Assembly (NCBI GenBank): GCA_013400155.1 | Contig: VXBM01000136.1 | Span: forward strand, 668,906-732,905 | DNA length: 64,000 bases | Source: Helopsaltes ochotensis | Lineage: Eukaryota; Chordata; Aves; Passeriformes; Locustellidae | Direction of reading: 5' to 3' | In this document: positions 49,620 to 62,698 of the stretch, piece after piece | Position numbering within the stretch: position 1 is the stretch's first letter | Layout: the number at the start of each line of letters is the position of its first letter | Notes under the pieces: generated by a model | The model's database searches: none | Told to the model about the DNA's origin: nothing | Seen by the model: the letters and a program-made list of their open reading frames with translations, nothing else | Position numbers and translations under genes: made by a program

Positions 49620-51327
49620 GTGAGTGTACAAAGCTTGCAAAGTTGATGTAACCAATGAGTTAAAGGTACCCTAAAGGTTTTTAGAAATTGAATTTCTACA
49701 GCAGTTGAAGCCAAGTTAGAGCGAGAGCTCTTGTCATTAATGTGAACGTAGATCTGAATTTCTTTTCAAGAATTCATGGCACTGTCATTTGAGAATAAAT
49801 GTAGCTCAGTTTGTTTTTCCAGAAGAGCAGGGTGTTTGCTTTTCAGAGGTGATCTTAAGCTTTGCCAGAAATAAGTCTCGGCCATAGTCCTGTCTCCTGT
49901 GACCTGAGGATCCCAGACACTGTACAAGAGCTACAATTATATTTTTTCAAAGATACTGAACAGCCTTTTTTTCTTCCCTCAGCAGCCATTTGAATAGTTT
50001 ATTATGAATTTATTTTGCACTCTAATTGAGCTGTGTGTTGCAGGGTAGAGCACAATAGATGCACTGTAGTTGCTTTGTGTATCAATTGAATTAAAATACG
50101 GTTTTCAGTGATGCATTTGGAGCTGTACACCTCAATTCCCTTGGGATTCAGTTGACTTCCTAGAACGATTTAAGTGTTCTTGAATATTACATCCAAATAT
50201 TCCATATATGTCACTAGCCATTGTTTTTTTAGAATGCTTATCCTTAACAGTTTCACCGAAAGAAACCTAATCCAAAAGCAATCTGTATTTTGTTAGCCAG
50301 CATTGAAAGAACTGTGTAATGACCCTTGCCCTGTACTTAAATACTTGAAATATAAATGGACTAAATAAATCAGATGATGGAAGAGGAGTATTGTTATGGA
50401 AGAATAGTCATTCTTGTTCTGTGACATAGATTTTTTCACTACTCAGAAACATTATATATTGTTAAGTACAGGACATCAGTTTTCATAAACCACAAAAACC
50501 AAAATTTTATACCTGGGTATTTTTACAATTAAAAAATAGTTTGATTTAGCTCCTCTGGGCATCCATCCATATATATATATATAAAAATAGCAACTACATC
50601 TCAGGTGTGACTGCAGCTATAAAAAGACTTTGACTGCATCTTTACACTCTGGCCCCAATCCATTTCTCTTGAGTGCTAGAACTCTAAGCATTCTGAATCA
50701 TCATCCAAATTAATTCAGTTTGGAAAGTAAAATGCAGTTCTGCTTTCCCAGATATGGATCAAGAACTACTTAATACTCCAAAATACGGAGTTCCTTTCCA
50801 AAATTTACTAGGCCTGAGGCATGTAGATTTAGAGTACAGTACTGACTGACTTAAACTAAATTAGACTCATACCCTAATTCCAATTTTCTCTCCCTTTTAG
50901 ACCTGGACAGATGAAATGATAGCTAAACAATTTTCTTATATATGAAATAAACCTCAAAATCTCTGTCAATTTAAATCCTGTCTAAGCAGGAGAGAAAATA
51001 AGAATTGGAGAAGAGAGAATAGATGAAAACTGCTGAAATTCCTCCTGGGTTAAAGCTAATAAGTATTCCAGACTGCTTGACAGTAACTCCTCATTCATCT
51101 AGACTGTGGCCAGCTTGGACCCATCTCAGAACAACCTTTCCATCATATCACATGATGAATTTTTTTTTACATGCCACAATTGAGATCTCTTGGTATATAA
51201 ACAAAAACATTAGTTAGGAGTGACTGTTCAATTTGTTAAAGTAATATGGTTTTTGGTTCTAGTAGTCTTGCCGAAGTATTGCAAGATGCTGCTAATTCAT
51301 TTTCTTCTAATGGCTTCTATTTTCCAG
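49620..51327 (+). other. KCNQ1: Intron 3 (1,708 bp)
   Basis: AT-rich intron with donor GTGAGT and acceptor TTTTCCAG. It contains an (AT)7 microsatellite at 50569-50582 and nothing else that I can identify. Confidence 0.9.
50569..50582. repeat. (AT)7 microsatellite
   Basis: Seven AT units following ATCCATCC, within intron 3. Confidence 0.85.
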
Positions 51328-51406
51328 ATTTAATTGTAGTTGTTGCCTCCATGATAGTTCTTTGTGTGGGCTCTAAAGGTCAAGTCTTTGCAACCTCTGC
51401 TATCAG
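51328..51406 (+). CDS. KCNQ1: KCNQ1 exon 4: S3 and start of S4
   Basis: The 79-bp exon lies between TTTTCCAG and GTAATT. Its first two bases complete D202. The frame reads LIVVVASMIVLCVGSKGQVF then ATSAI, and the last two bases begin R228. It holds S3, the short extracellular S3-S4 loop and the first S4 arginine. D202 is the S3 counter-charge for S4 movement. V211 is I here; the rest equals human as I recall it. Length and phase match human exon 4. Confidence 0.96.
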
Positions 51407-52956
<1,550 letters not shown>

Positions 52957-53097
52957 GAACTGATAACTACACTCTACATTGGATTTCTGGGCCTGATTTT
53001 TTCCTCCTATTTTGTGTACCTGGCTGAGAAAGATGCTGTAAATGATTCTGGAGAAACCGAGTTTGGCAGCTATGCAGATGCCCTGTGGTGGGGAGTA
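52957..53097 (+). CDS. KCNQ1: KCNQ1 exon 6: S5, pore turret and pore helix
   Basis: The 141-bp exon lies between TTTGCAG and GTAAGT and is in phase at both ends. It reads ELITTLYIGFLGLIFSSYFV, YLAEKDAVNDSGETEFGSYA, DALWWGV (residues 261-307). It encodes S5, the extracellular turret and the start of the pore helix with W304-W305. N289 keeps an N-glycosylation sequon (NDS; NES in human). The turret differs from my memory of human NESGRVEF at three positions (D290, E293, T294), including a positive to negative change at 293, while S5 and the pore helix are unchanged. Length and phase equal human exon 6. Confidence 0.97.
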
Positions 53098-53231
53098 GTA
53101 AGTATAGCAATTTCACATGCTAACACTGTTCAGTGCGGAGTAAAATTCAAGCAAGTGTGGAATAAGAACAGCACTTTGAAACAGCTTCTTACTGCTTCAA
53201 TACACCTTCTGGTTTTGTGATTCTGTGACAG

Positions 53232-53313
53232 TATATATTATAATAGCTTCTATAATATAATATATGTTATATATATATTTTATATTCTATATAATCTTCT
53301 ATGATATAGTATT
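53232..53313. repeat. AT-rich low-complexity tract
   Basis: TATATATTATAATAGC followed by repeated TATA/ATAT units and TTCTATATAATC. It has many partial self-complementary segments and lies just 134 bases after exon 6. Confidence 0.85.
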
Positions 53314-55289
53314 CCAGTAATGTTATTTGGTGTTTACAGTCTTATGTGATCTAAAGTGATCACATTACATTAAAAAAATGTAGAAACACAAGTTCTATTT
53401 CTTTATCCTGTCTTCCCTACTGGTACAGTGATTATTTCTTGCTACCTTTGTCATGATGGTGTTCAAATGTCTAAGATGGTAAGATTCTTGCTAAATTAGG
53501 GCTATTTTTTTTTGAGAAGGGGGTGGTGTTTTTGGGGTTTTTTTTGTCCATCTTTTTGTCAGGTTGGGTTTTTTCCTTAAAACTGTTACCTATGTTTTGC
53601 AATTTGTCCTGTGACTGTAACTCCCAGTTTATTCAGAATGAACTAATTCTGGAGCAAGAAGTGTCTAAGGTAGGTAGGAAATCCAGGCACAGGGCTCTTG
53701 TAAGGTGGTTATATTGCTTTGGGAGCCACTTAGTGTCTTTACACAGCATTTGTCTGTGCTATATTGTAACGATGTTGTTTAGAGTTTTTTCAGCTTTTTT
53801 AAGGTGCTACAGCTTTGGTGTAGATGTATCTTTAGTTTTGGTAGTAAAGTTCTCCTTTATTGTATTACTAGTGACAATTGTCTCCTTGTTTATTATATGC
53901 ATTATTAGTGTGGCAGCCTTATTCTGGGATTATATTTTCATAAATATTTTAATTTTGTTGCTTCTACAACTAACTATTCCCTCTTTCATTCTCACATGGT
54001 ACAAATACTAGGTTGGCAGTTTTGTTCCGGGATTTCCCATCTGTAATTTTTCTCATTTCTGTTTCCTATTGTGGTTCAAAGAAATGTACTTTTGGAAGCT
54101 ATTTTTCCTTATCATTAGCACTCGAGCAACAGCTTTATCTGCTTTAATTCTATTAGCTTAATCAAACAAACTGTCATCAGTAAGTGCTACAGATCTTTGA
54201 AATGCATAGACATCACTGATAACATACTTACACTTTCAAAAGAGCTTTTTCTTCACTGCTTTAAATCAAAAGGCATTGTTTCTCTTTTTTTTTTTGGTTA
54301 AAAATAGTGCTAACTAATAAGTGTTCTGTATAGCAGTGATAGGACTAACACCTACATTCCACTAATAAAATACATACATGTATTTAAGAATATGTATAAA
54401 GAAATATTTTGAAGAAACCTGTGCATGTGTGTGCTTACACAGTCCTCTCTTTACGAACTATCACTTGCTGTTTCAGGAAGGAAAGATCTCTTGATGAGCA
54501 AATCCACTGCAGGTCTGCTGGTGCCGAAATGCATGTGTAGCCCTTTTTGAATACAACAGGCTTTGTTTTGTTTTATTGTTTTGCTGCTATGATCTGCTGC
54601 AGAATTCTTTCTTCTTGCTGTCTGCCATGGTTAAATACAGACTTTCTTAGGACCAGAAGACTTAACTGTGTAGCATAAGAAAGTGGCTTTCTGTCAAGTA
54701 GCTTTTTTCAATGCTTTCATGTCATTATGGCATTTTTATTTTCCACTACAGTGGTCAGATGACTCAGTAATTAACAGTGGCAGATGTAGCTGCATTTAAA
54801 AACACATGCTGTCATTGGCGTTGCCATTAAAAACTGAGTATGTGACAGACCAGATTGGCTTACTGAAAATACAGTAAAACCTGCCATAGAAGCAACACGA
54901 TCTGTCAGGATATTGAAATATTCTTCTTTCAGGGATTTATTCTTCAGTTAATAGGCCTGCCAATTATTTTGTCTTCCTAATTACAATAAACTTATTTAAT
55001 CAATACATTTAATTATAATATTTTTCTGTGTTATAGCTTCTATTGTGTTGCAGCATGCCACATGTGAGACTGCATTTAACGAACACATAATAATGCAATT
55101 TTTTTAATATTAGAAGTAGAATTAGGTGTCCTTGTTCAGCTCTAACACACTTCCACTGACTGCCAAAAAGATTTAACAGAACAAAACTGAGTTGGATTCA
55201 GGTCCGTCTATTTCTGATTTCTTGATAGTGTAATATTCTTCATTCTTTCTGCTAGGAAAAAGCCCTGTAAAGTTAGGACAGAGAAGAAG

Positions 55290-55459
55290 TTAGTCCAGAG
55301 AAGCTGTGGATGTCCCATCCCTGGCGGTGTTCAAGGCCAGGCTGGACGGGACTCTGAGCAACCTGGGATAGTGGAAGGTGTCCCTGCCCATCTCAGGGGC
55401 TTGGAACTAGGTGGTCTTTAAGATTTTTTCCAACCCAGACTGTTCTATGATCCTATGAA
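55290..55459 (+). mobile_element. CR1 LINE, 3' end fragment (~170 bp)
   Basis: GTCCAGAGAAGCTGTGGATG, CCATCCCTGGCGGTGTTCAA, GGCCAGGCTGGACGGGACTC, AACCTGGGATAGTGGAAGGT, TTGGAACTAGGTGGTCTTTA, CCAACCCAGACTGTTCTATG and ATCCTATGA form the last part of CR1 with its terminal octamer-like repeats. It looks less diverged than the 10099 and 10984 fragments. Sense orientation to KCNQ1. Confidence 0.92.
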
Positions 55460-57487
55460 TAGCTGGGAAGTAAAAAGGATTCTTCCTAATAAAAGTCTCA
55501 AACTCATAAAGAAGTCTTCTCAAGTGTTAGATCATGGAAGTTTTGGTTATGTTTAGCCAGTTTTCTGAGTTGCTTAAACAGCACAAATTCTGGTCAATGA
55601 AAACCTGAACCTTTGAGCTGAACCTGCAGAGGAGGATAATTTACAGCTCCTGTCTCATCATAAGTAAGTTCTCTCTTCTCTGAAAGTGCACTTACCTGAC
55701 TCAGTAGAGAATGCCTCAAAAAATCTTTGACAGTGTTTTCACACCCCTTTTCTCACTCTCCAGGACTGCGCTTTTCTGGTATTTTGGTCTATGTGTACAC
55801 TGCTAAACAAGTTCTATGGGCAGCAGTAACAGAATATGTAACAGAATATGTAATATAGCTGAAGTAAACTATATAAAGGGTCTGTGTTACCACAACTAAA
55901 CTGCGTCTGGAGTTGGGTACTTTAATACTGCTATGCTTTGCTGACTATAGGCACACTCCTAGGGTGCACAACTTGTAATTAAATGTTCTTAATTGGCATT
56001 GTTGGTATTTATAAGTCTATATTGCTTTTCCATTTTCATATATGAATTGGTCTCCTGGGCTTTATTTGAATATCCTTGAGAACTCTGGACTGTAGCTCTT
56101 TGCCATATCAGTTATGGGCTTCTTGAAGAAGGTTACCTTATGGCATGAAGAGTTATCTATATTATTGCTGCTTTTGAATGCAGTGCAAGCTGTATAAATT
56201 CTGCCAGTGGCAGGATATCTGTACATCTTTTAAAAACAGGTTTAGTGTTAGCAAGTAAAATAAATGTGATGTGGTGCATCTTTCGGTTCCCCAGCCCCAG
56301 TATTCAAAATTAGTCTGCTTTTATTGTCTGTCATGTCAAGACTGACAGTTTTAAAGACATAATATAGATTCAAGACCAATAAAACCAGGAAAACATTAAA
56401 AAAAAGATTTAAAAAACAGACACTTAAAATAAGATAAAAGTTCTCATTGAATCTGTCAGAGATGACCACCTGCAGAAAGAGTTACCTGCTCACTGTCTCT
56501 GGGGGTTTGGTGGATTTTAGTTTTGCTTGTGGGTTTTTGTGGTGGTGGTGTTGTTTTCTCCCTCTCTCCTTCAACATTCATTTCAATCCCATCTCAGAGC
56601 AACTGAGAGTAGCTCTTCTTTTGCTATCCACTGAATGAATACACAATTTTCGACCTTCACTTTGGAAGAAAACATGCCTCAGAAAAACTGTGCTAACACT
56701 CTCTTTGATCATGAACACTATTTCCAAAAGCAATTATTAAATACACCCATGCCTGGTATTTCTCTGTGCCTTTTGCTTTGAATTGAAGCAAGCAGTTTTC
56801 TGGAGATAACAGCTTTACGTGAGGATTTCTTGTTCCTTTAATTATTACAGCTTAGAAGACAGGCTTTTTCACCAAGGACTAAATTCAACAAAACATTTAC
56901 AAGTTTGCTTACTCCTAAGCATACACAAAACAATGTCCTGTTTAGCAAAGCCCATCAGTTTGTGCTAAATGTAAATTGAAAATCAAAGTTGGGGGAAAGT
57001 TTTGCTGAAAAGTTACGGGAAATTCCACTCAAAACTGCACATGCAGTTGCACATAAATTAAAAAAATAGCTTCATGAAAAGTGATCTTGTGGATCTTGTG
57101 TTATTCAGAACCTTCCTCCCCCTCACCCCCATTCTCAATTAAAAAAGCTGTTGAGAACTGTACACTGACTTCAGTGTTCAACAGAAGGGCATACGTCATT
57201 TTTAGTTTCTATGTGGTTTGCAAGTCAAGTGTACCAACTATACACCTGTGACGTCCATTTTTTAAAAGAATCCTGATTTGGAGGATTATGTGCTTAAATT
57301 TTTTGTGAGTTGTTTAGTTTAGGAATTGTTGGAGCAGGGTTGAAAGAAGAAGATATTTTTAAATGCTTTTTGTCGCTGCCTTCTCATCTCTGAGCTTTTA
57401 CTCCATGAGTGTCTCCAACTACATTTTATTCTCATGCAATGAACTTGTATGGGGTAGATGTGAAGAAACCTTTTAAAAATTGTTACT

Positions 57488-57539
57488 TGCAAAGTACAGA
57501 TGTAGATATTTTGACATCTAGAGATTCTTGTACTTTGCA
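57488..57539. repeat. Imperfect hairpin (52 nt)
   Basis: TGCAAAGTACA (57488-57498) pairs perfectly with TGTACTTTGCA (57529-57539). Inside, AGATGT (57498-57503) can pair with ACATCT (57514-57519), leaving a 9-nt bulge on the 3' side. Resembles a short precursor-like hairpin; no known microRNA is recognised. Confidence 0.8.
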
Positions 57540-58909
57540 GCTGTTTAACTATCCAAATTTTCTCAGGTACACAGCAGGGATTTCATAGGCAGAACATCCT
57601 TACTTACCTGATTAGTTTCCTGTGCTCACTTTAGCCTGATATAACCTAAAATAAAATCCTTTCCCTACTCGTGCTGATGAACATTACTATTTCTTCTTTC
57701 TGGGTGGGTTTTTGTTTCGTATTCTTGCCTTCAGTCTTTCGATGCACATTTAATAGGAACATCATTAGTCTTAATGCCTAAATCTGTGGTGGCGTTCATC
57801 AGATCAAAGTTCTAAAATAGTCAGTGGATGAATATGATTTTGTTCCTAATTAAAGCAATTGTTTTACAGGCTGTTTTTCAATGAAATTCAATGTGAGCTC
57901 TTGTATCAATTTAATTTCATTATGCCAACATGTTTACTATGCTAGAGTAGAAGTTGAGTCAGTGTTTCCATTATAGTATCCTCTTTTACAACTGTAAAAT
58001 TAGGATTGTGCTCTTTAGGGAGTTATAATCCAGCTGTAAAGAATGACTTTAGGGCAGAAACTTGGTGTGTAAGCTTTCAACAGCATATATTTTGGGGAAA
58101 AAAGAAAATGTAATTTCCAAATACAATGCATTTGTAGATGGTTTAGAGTTATGAGGGCAGAGGAAAAAGTTAACAGCACACTTTGATTTGCAACCCAATT
58201 TCCAAAATGTTTTTTTAAAAAAAACCTCCTAGACAACCATCACAGGAAATGCTTTTTTTGTGTTACTGATGATTCATATAAGCCAATTCAGAAGGAAGGG
58301 GCAGGGATGTGGTTGGAAAGCGGAGACGAATACTTAGATGTATATGAATTCTTCTTCAGTCATACTTTGGTTAACTCAGAAGCACCTATTTCTTTTCACA
58401 TTTCTAGTTAATACATGTATTTCAACATGATTTTTCAAATGTAACTCAAAATAGTTAATAATAGTTTTCACTTAAAAGGATATAACGTTTTATAACTTTT
58501 TTCAAAAACAGAAACATAAACCGTTATTTTCTCTCATAATCTTCTTTGTAAGAAGGCATTGGAGGCCATAACTTTTCCCATAATTGTATTCCCCTTTTTA
58601 TTCCAGATTTTTGAAAGTGAAATTTTAATTAGGCTTTAGAATTTTTTTTTCAAGCCTCCCTCCTGTGTAGATAAGGAGATAGCATCACCGTTCTGTCCCT
58701 CATCAGGTCCTGAATTAAGGAATTTTCATAACAATTTCAGGAATACAGGCAAAGATGTTTGGGTAGTTAACTGACCCTTACAATGCTTCTGTGGGGTGGG
58801 AAACAGTTTTGGAAGAAGGCCAAGTTTTGAAAACTCACATTAAAAATTAAAAACTAATACTTGAATGTTTTGAGTATCAGCAACCAAGAAACTTGCAAGA
58901 AACATCACC

Positions 58910-59160
58910 ACCTCAAGCTGCCCCTCGTGCCGTGCGTTTGACTGGCACACCCCGGCTTTGCTTAGAGGGTGACGAGTTCAGGACAAGGTGGGGATGGCCT
59001 GTGTGTGAGACTGTGGGACCAGCATGTGTCCCGGGCAGGTGAAGCCCACAGTGTCAGGAGAAAGTCTGCCCAGCCAACAGCTGAGCTGTGCCTCAGCTCC
59101 CCGGGGGCTCCACGCAGTTTCTCATGCTCTGATTTGCTCTGGTTAGCCTTCCTCGAAGTC
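58910..59160. other. GC-richer patch in intron 6
   Basis: About 250 bases with clearly higher GC than the surroundings and about nine CpGs (for example CCGTGCGTTTG, GTCCCGGGCAGG, CCCCGGGGGCTCC). Contains chance ORFs on both strands. An enhancer or a decayed repeat are both possible. Confidence 0.3.
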
Positions 59161-60004
59161 ACAGATAAAAATCTCTCTAATTTGCAAATTCAGAAATAGC
59201 TGGTGACATAGGTGAATGTAAATTGCTCTCAGATGCCAAATGTATCCTTCTGCTTCAAACAAATACATTCTTTCCTTGAGCTCATGCAAATAATGGCTTA
59301 TTAAGCCTTGTTACGCTGCATTACTGTGGTGGTAATCTTTACTTCAGTGTTCTGAAAGGCAAACTCAACAGGTGTTTCCTGCATGTGTGCTTTAAATTAT
59401 CTGTTCCTGCTCTTAGTGTTTTATATAAATTGGTGATTCATTAGACTGCTTTCAGGGTCTTTACTACATGGAAAATTTTCAGCTTCTCTTGCTATTTATA
59501 CGGGTGTTATCTCTAGGGCGCTTCATGCCTGACTGCAGTCACAGTGCCTGGTTACAGTGTGTGTGTGCTCTTTCCATGCAACAGTTCTGCAACGTTCTCA
59601 GCAAACATCTCCTGCCCATAAACCAAATCAACAGCCCAGAAGTGTTGGCAGCCTTTCCCTAAGGAAAGTGTGTGACATGGGCAGGCAACCCCTATCCCAG
59701 TAACTTCATATGCTATGCAGTTGCCTCAGCCATGAAGACGTAAATTAATGGTTTTACTTTGCAAGATTTTAAATATGTATTTTGTTGTAATTCGGTTTCC
59801 TGTATGTTTTTCCATTCATTATTTGGTGGGAAAGCAAACCTGAAAGGAAGAATTAACCTTCATTATTGTCACATGGGCTAGCAGGGGGAGAATTAGGAAT
59901 GCAGCTAATGTAGCTTTGAAATAAATAAAAAAGGAATAGAGAGAAACAAGCCCAAAATGCCATGTTAATAATTGCTGTAATGCCCTCTTTATTTCTCTTT
60001 GCAG

Positions 60005-60115
60005 GTGACTGTTACAACTATTGGCTATGGAGATAAAGTGCCACAGACCTGGATAGGAAAGACAATTGCATCTTGTTTTTCAGTGTTTGCAATCTCATTT
60101 TTTGCACTGCCTGCG
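60005..60115 (+). CDS. KCNQ1: KCNQ1 exon 7: selectivity filter and S6
   Basis: The 111-bp exon lies between TTTGCAG and GTAGGT, in phase at both ends. It reads VTVTTIGYGDKVPQTWIGKT then IASCFSVFAISFFALPA (residues 308-344). T312-I313-G314-Y315-G316-D317 is the potassium selectivity filter. S6 follows, with F340 and the PAG hinge split across the junction with exon 8 (P343, A344 | G345). The only change I recall from human is V324 to I. The A344 codon at the exon end is GCG, matching the splice-sensitive A344 site known from human long-QT families. Length equals human exon 7. Confidence 0.97.
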
Positions 60116-62602
60116 GTAGGTTATCTTGTACTTTTGTGACAATTTGATGTTGATTCATTAGTAATTAGAGGGAAATTTTGTTATTGATTCTTTTACCTTT
60201 CATTTAACCTGGTGTTGTATAACTTTGTATTAAGCTTCTGTATTGTGGGTGGAACTTACATAGCTTGTAGAAGCAAAAGAGCTCTTCTAGAAGCAGTTAA
60301 ATAAATGTGCAGTGGTTTTTGTATGCAACACTAGATTTGAGAAGGGTTTATATTTGACAGAGACGTTTAATTCCAAGTAATTTTCCCAGCCTATCCTCAG
60401 AAGTGTAAAGCAAAGATTTCTAATTGCTTCTTAGTGATGAGTTAGCAATGTTTTGGGTTTTTTAAGGCAGTCACTCATCGTTTACTCAACTGATTAGGTC
60501 CAAGGTGAACTGGAGAATTCCCACGTACATCATTCTTCTAAAAAAGATGTCGCTGGCAGAAAGACAGCAATCAGCAGCCAGAGATGCTGATGCAGTTCTT
60601 CAGAAAATTAATATCTGTCCGTGGCCGAAGTCCTGTTTTCAAAAGTGACCTAGAGCTGACCTCTTAAAGCTCCTATGGCACTTTGCACTGAAAATATGTT
60701 CCTGAGTGCTTTCAAACAAGAAAGAAGGCACTTGAGTACCAGGGGTAAATTCAAAATCAGCAAAACTTGGACTACAGTTTGAAAACCCAAATATTCAGTG
60801 CTGGGGTAATTAAGGGTATGTTTTCCACAAATTTGGTAATACTCCTGAATTCTGTTGTTAAAATATTTGTGCTACCAGAAGCGTTCTGTTTACATGTTGG
60901 TGGTTTTTTTTTCAGTTCAGGGACACAAGCAGTTTTGTTACCAGATGTTTGTGTAGTTCTAATGGAGAAGTGGTGGGGATGGTACAGAATAGAGAAGAAT
61001 ACTTTTATGCCAGCACCATCACAGAAGTTCTTCACAGCATGAAATAGTAGCTACTAAAACTCCAGTGACCTTCTGAAATTATTTGCCTACTTTAAAAGTG
61101 CATAACCTTTTACTGAGGAGGAAAATTAGGTAAATTCTCCAGCATCAGCTTGCCTTTAAAGCATATGTATCCCCCCTCCTCATTCTAATCTCTTCCACTT
61201 TTATTTTAGGAGAGAAATCAGATAAGTGAAATGATTGGTATGGAATATGCCAAAACCAACTTTTTTGACTGGAGAGTGTTGGTGGGGATATGTTTGTTTT
61301 GTTTGGATTTTGTTTTGGTTGGTTGGTTTTTTTATAATCAGTCTAAAATGCCACAAAATTTTTTTATAAATGATTGTGTAGCAGCTGTGCCTTCACAGCC
61401 ATGTTTACCTGTCATATTTCCTTAATTTTGTTGATGTAGAACAACACCAATCACCTCTTTATTAGTGGGATTTTCCTTACTGAATGAAATTACCTCTGTG
61501 AGTTGGCCCAAGGGGGAATTCAGAGTTTGAAGCTCTATTACAGGCTTTCTTGTTGGTGTTTTAAGTAAGAGGATCTGGCTGAGATCACAGTCAAAAGTGT
61601 TTGTAGTGGCTAAACGCAACTGGTGTGGGTTGTGGATCAGGCAATGATCCCTCATTTCCCAAATATGTGGTGTTTGAGCATCATCATCTCTTTGATCTTT
61701 ACAAAATGAACATAACAGGAAGGGCATTTTGTGTTCCTTTCAAAATATTTAATGATTAATAGAGCTCTTAGAGGTTGAGCCAAGATCCCTGGCTGCTCTG
61801 ATGCCTTCTAGTATATATAGAAAAAGAGTTGTGCTTTCCTTGAGTAGGTGTAATCATGTAAGCTGATTTATAAAAGATTTCATTTTCACCTGTTACTCAA
61901 AGTTGTGTTAAATATGCCTATACCTGTGCAAATGACCACATAAATGGCTTGCTCTTTACTTAAATTTGGACTTCGTATCTCTAGTACATTTGGAGTCTAG
62001 TTCCAGTTTCACACCATCCAGTGCCATTAATCCATGTCCCTTGTCCTGAGAGTGAATTTAGATGGCTTTGTATTCAACTCAGTTGCCTATTTTGAAATAT
62101 GTATTTTTCTCTTCTTCATCCTCTTTTCTCACTCCCACCATTAATTAACACATGGAAATAGAAATTACCATACCACGGTTAAAAGGTCTTAGTGGCTTAT
62201 GTCATGGCCTGTCAAAGTTTTTATTTCTCATAAAAGTGTGGTTGAGCCCATCAGGTTGATTTTTTTTTTTTTCACCGATTCTGTCATTCCCCTACACAAG
62301 CCTTTCTGAGACTTTTAGAAGGTATGAAATTTAATTTCTGTTTCCTTTTTCAGTTCTGAGTCCAACAGGCTTTGCATCAGGGCATGATAGCATTCACAGT
62401 GTGCTTCAGCAAGTAATAATAATTGAGACTAAAAATTTCACTCTATTAAGTCATTTCCTCTAAATAATTAGTTGAGTTTTACGATGCCAAATAGAAGTTT
62501 ATTAACACAAAATATTGGGCAATTTTATGTGTGGTTCTTTCCCTCCACACACACACACCAAAAAAAAAAAAGGGGTAAGAAAGGGTTTTTTTCTTTCCAC
62601 AG
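60116..62602 (+). other. KCNQ1: Intron 7 (2,487 bp)
   Basis: Donor GTAGGT and acceptor CTTTCCACAG. Contains a 13-base T run (62260-62272) and, just before exon 8, a CA repeat followed by an A run (62546-62571). Nothing else recognised. Confidence 0.9.
62546..62571. repeat. (CA)n plus A12 microsatellite next to exon 8
   Basis: A CA repeat at 62546-62558 runs into 12 A at 62560-62571. It ends 31 bases before exon 8, where branch point and acceptor signals are expected. Confidence 0.9.
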
Positions 62603-62698
62603 GGAATTCTTGGTTCAGGCTTTGCCCTAAAGGTACAACAGAAACAAAGACAGAAGCATTTCAACCGTCAGATTCCAGCTGCTGCCTCACTCATACAG
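62603..62698 (+). CDS. KCNQ1: KCNQ1 exon 8: S6 exit and start of helix A
   Basis: The 96-bp exon lies between TTTCCACAG and GTACTG, in phase at both ends. It reads GILGSGFALKVQQKQRQKHF then NRQIPAAASLIQ (residues 345-376). This is the end of S6 with the activation gate (S349 region), the basic PIP2-interacting stretch (K354, K358, R360, K362, H363, R366), and the beginning of helix A, whose SLIQ opens the calmodulin-binding IQ motif that continues in exon 9 beyond the window. The protein matches human without difference as I recall it. The ORF at 62515-62901 covers this exon in a wrong frame. Confidence 0.97.

Larger units (their letters stand above)
53098..60004 (+). other. KCNQ1: Intron 6 (6,907 bp)
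   Basis: Donor GTAAGT and acceptor TTTGCAG. Holds an AT-rich tract (53232-53313), a 162-codon T-rich chance frame (53523-54011), a CR1 tail (55290-55459), a short duplication GTAACAGAATAT at 55826-55849, a hairpin at 57488-57539 and a GC-richer patch at about 58910-59160. No other exon is supported. Confidence 0.9.
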
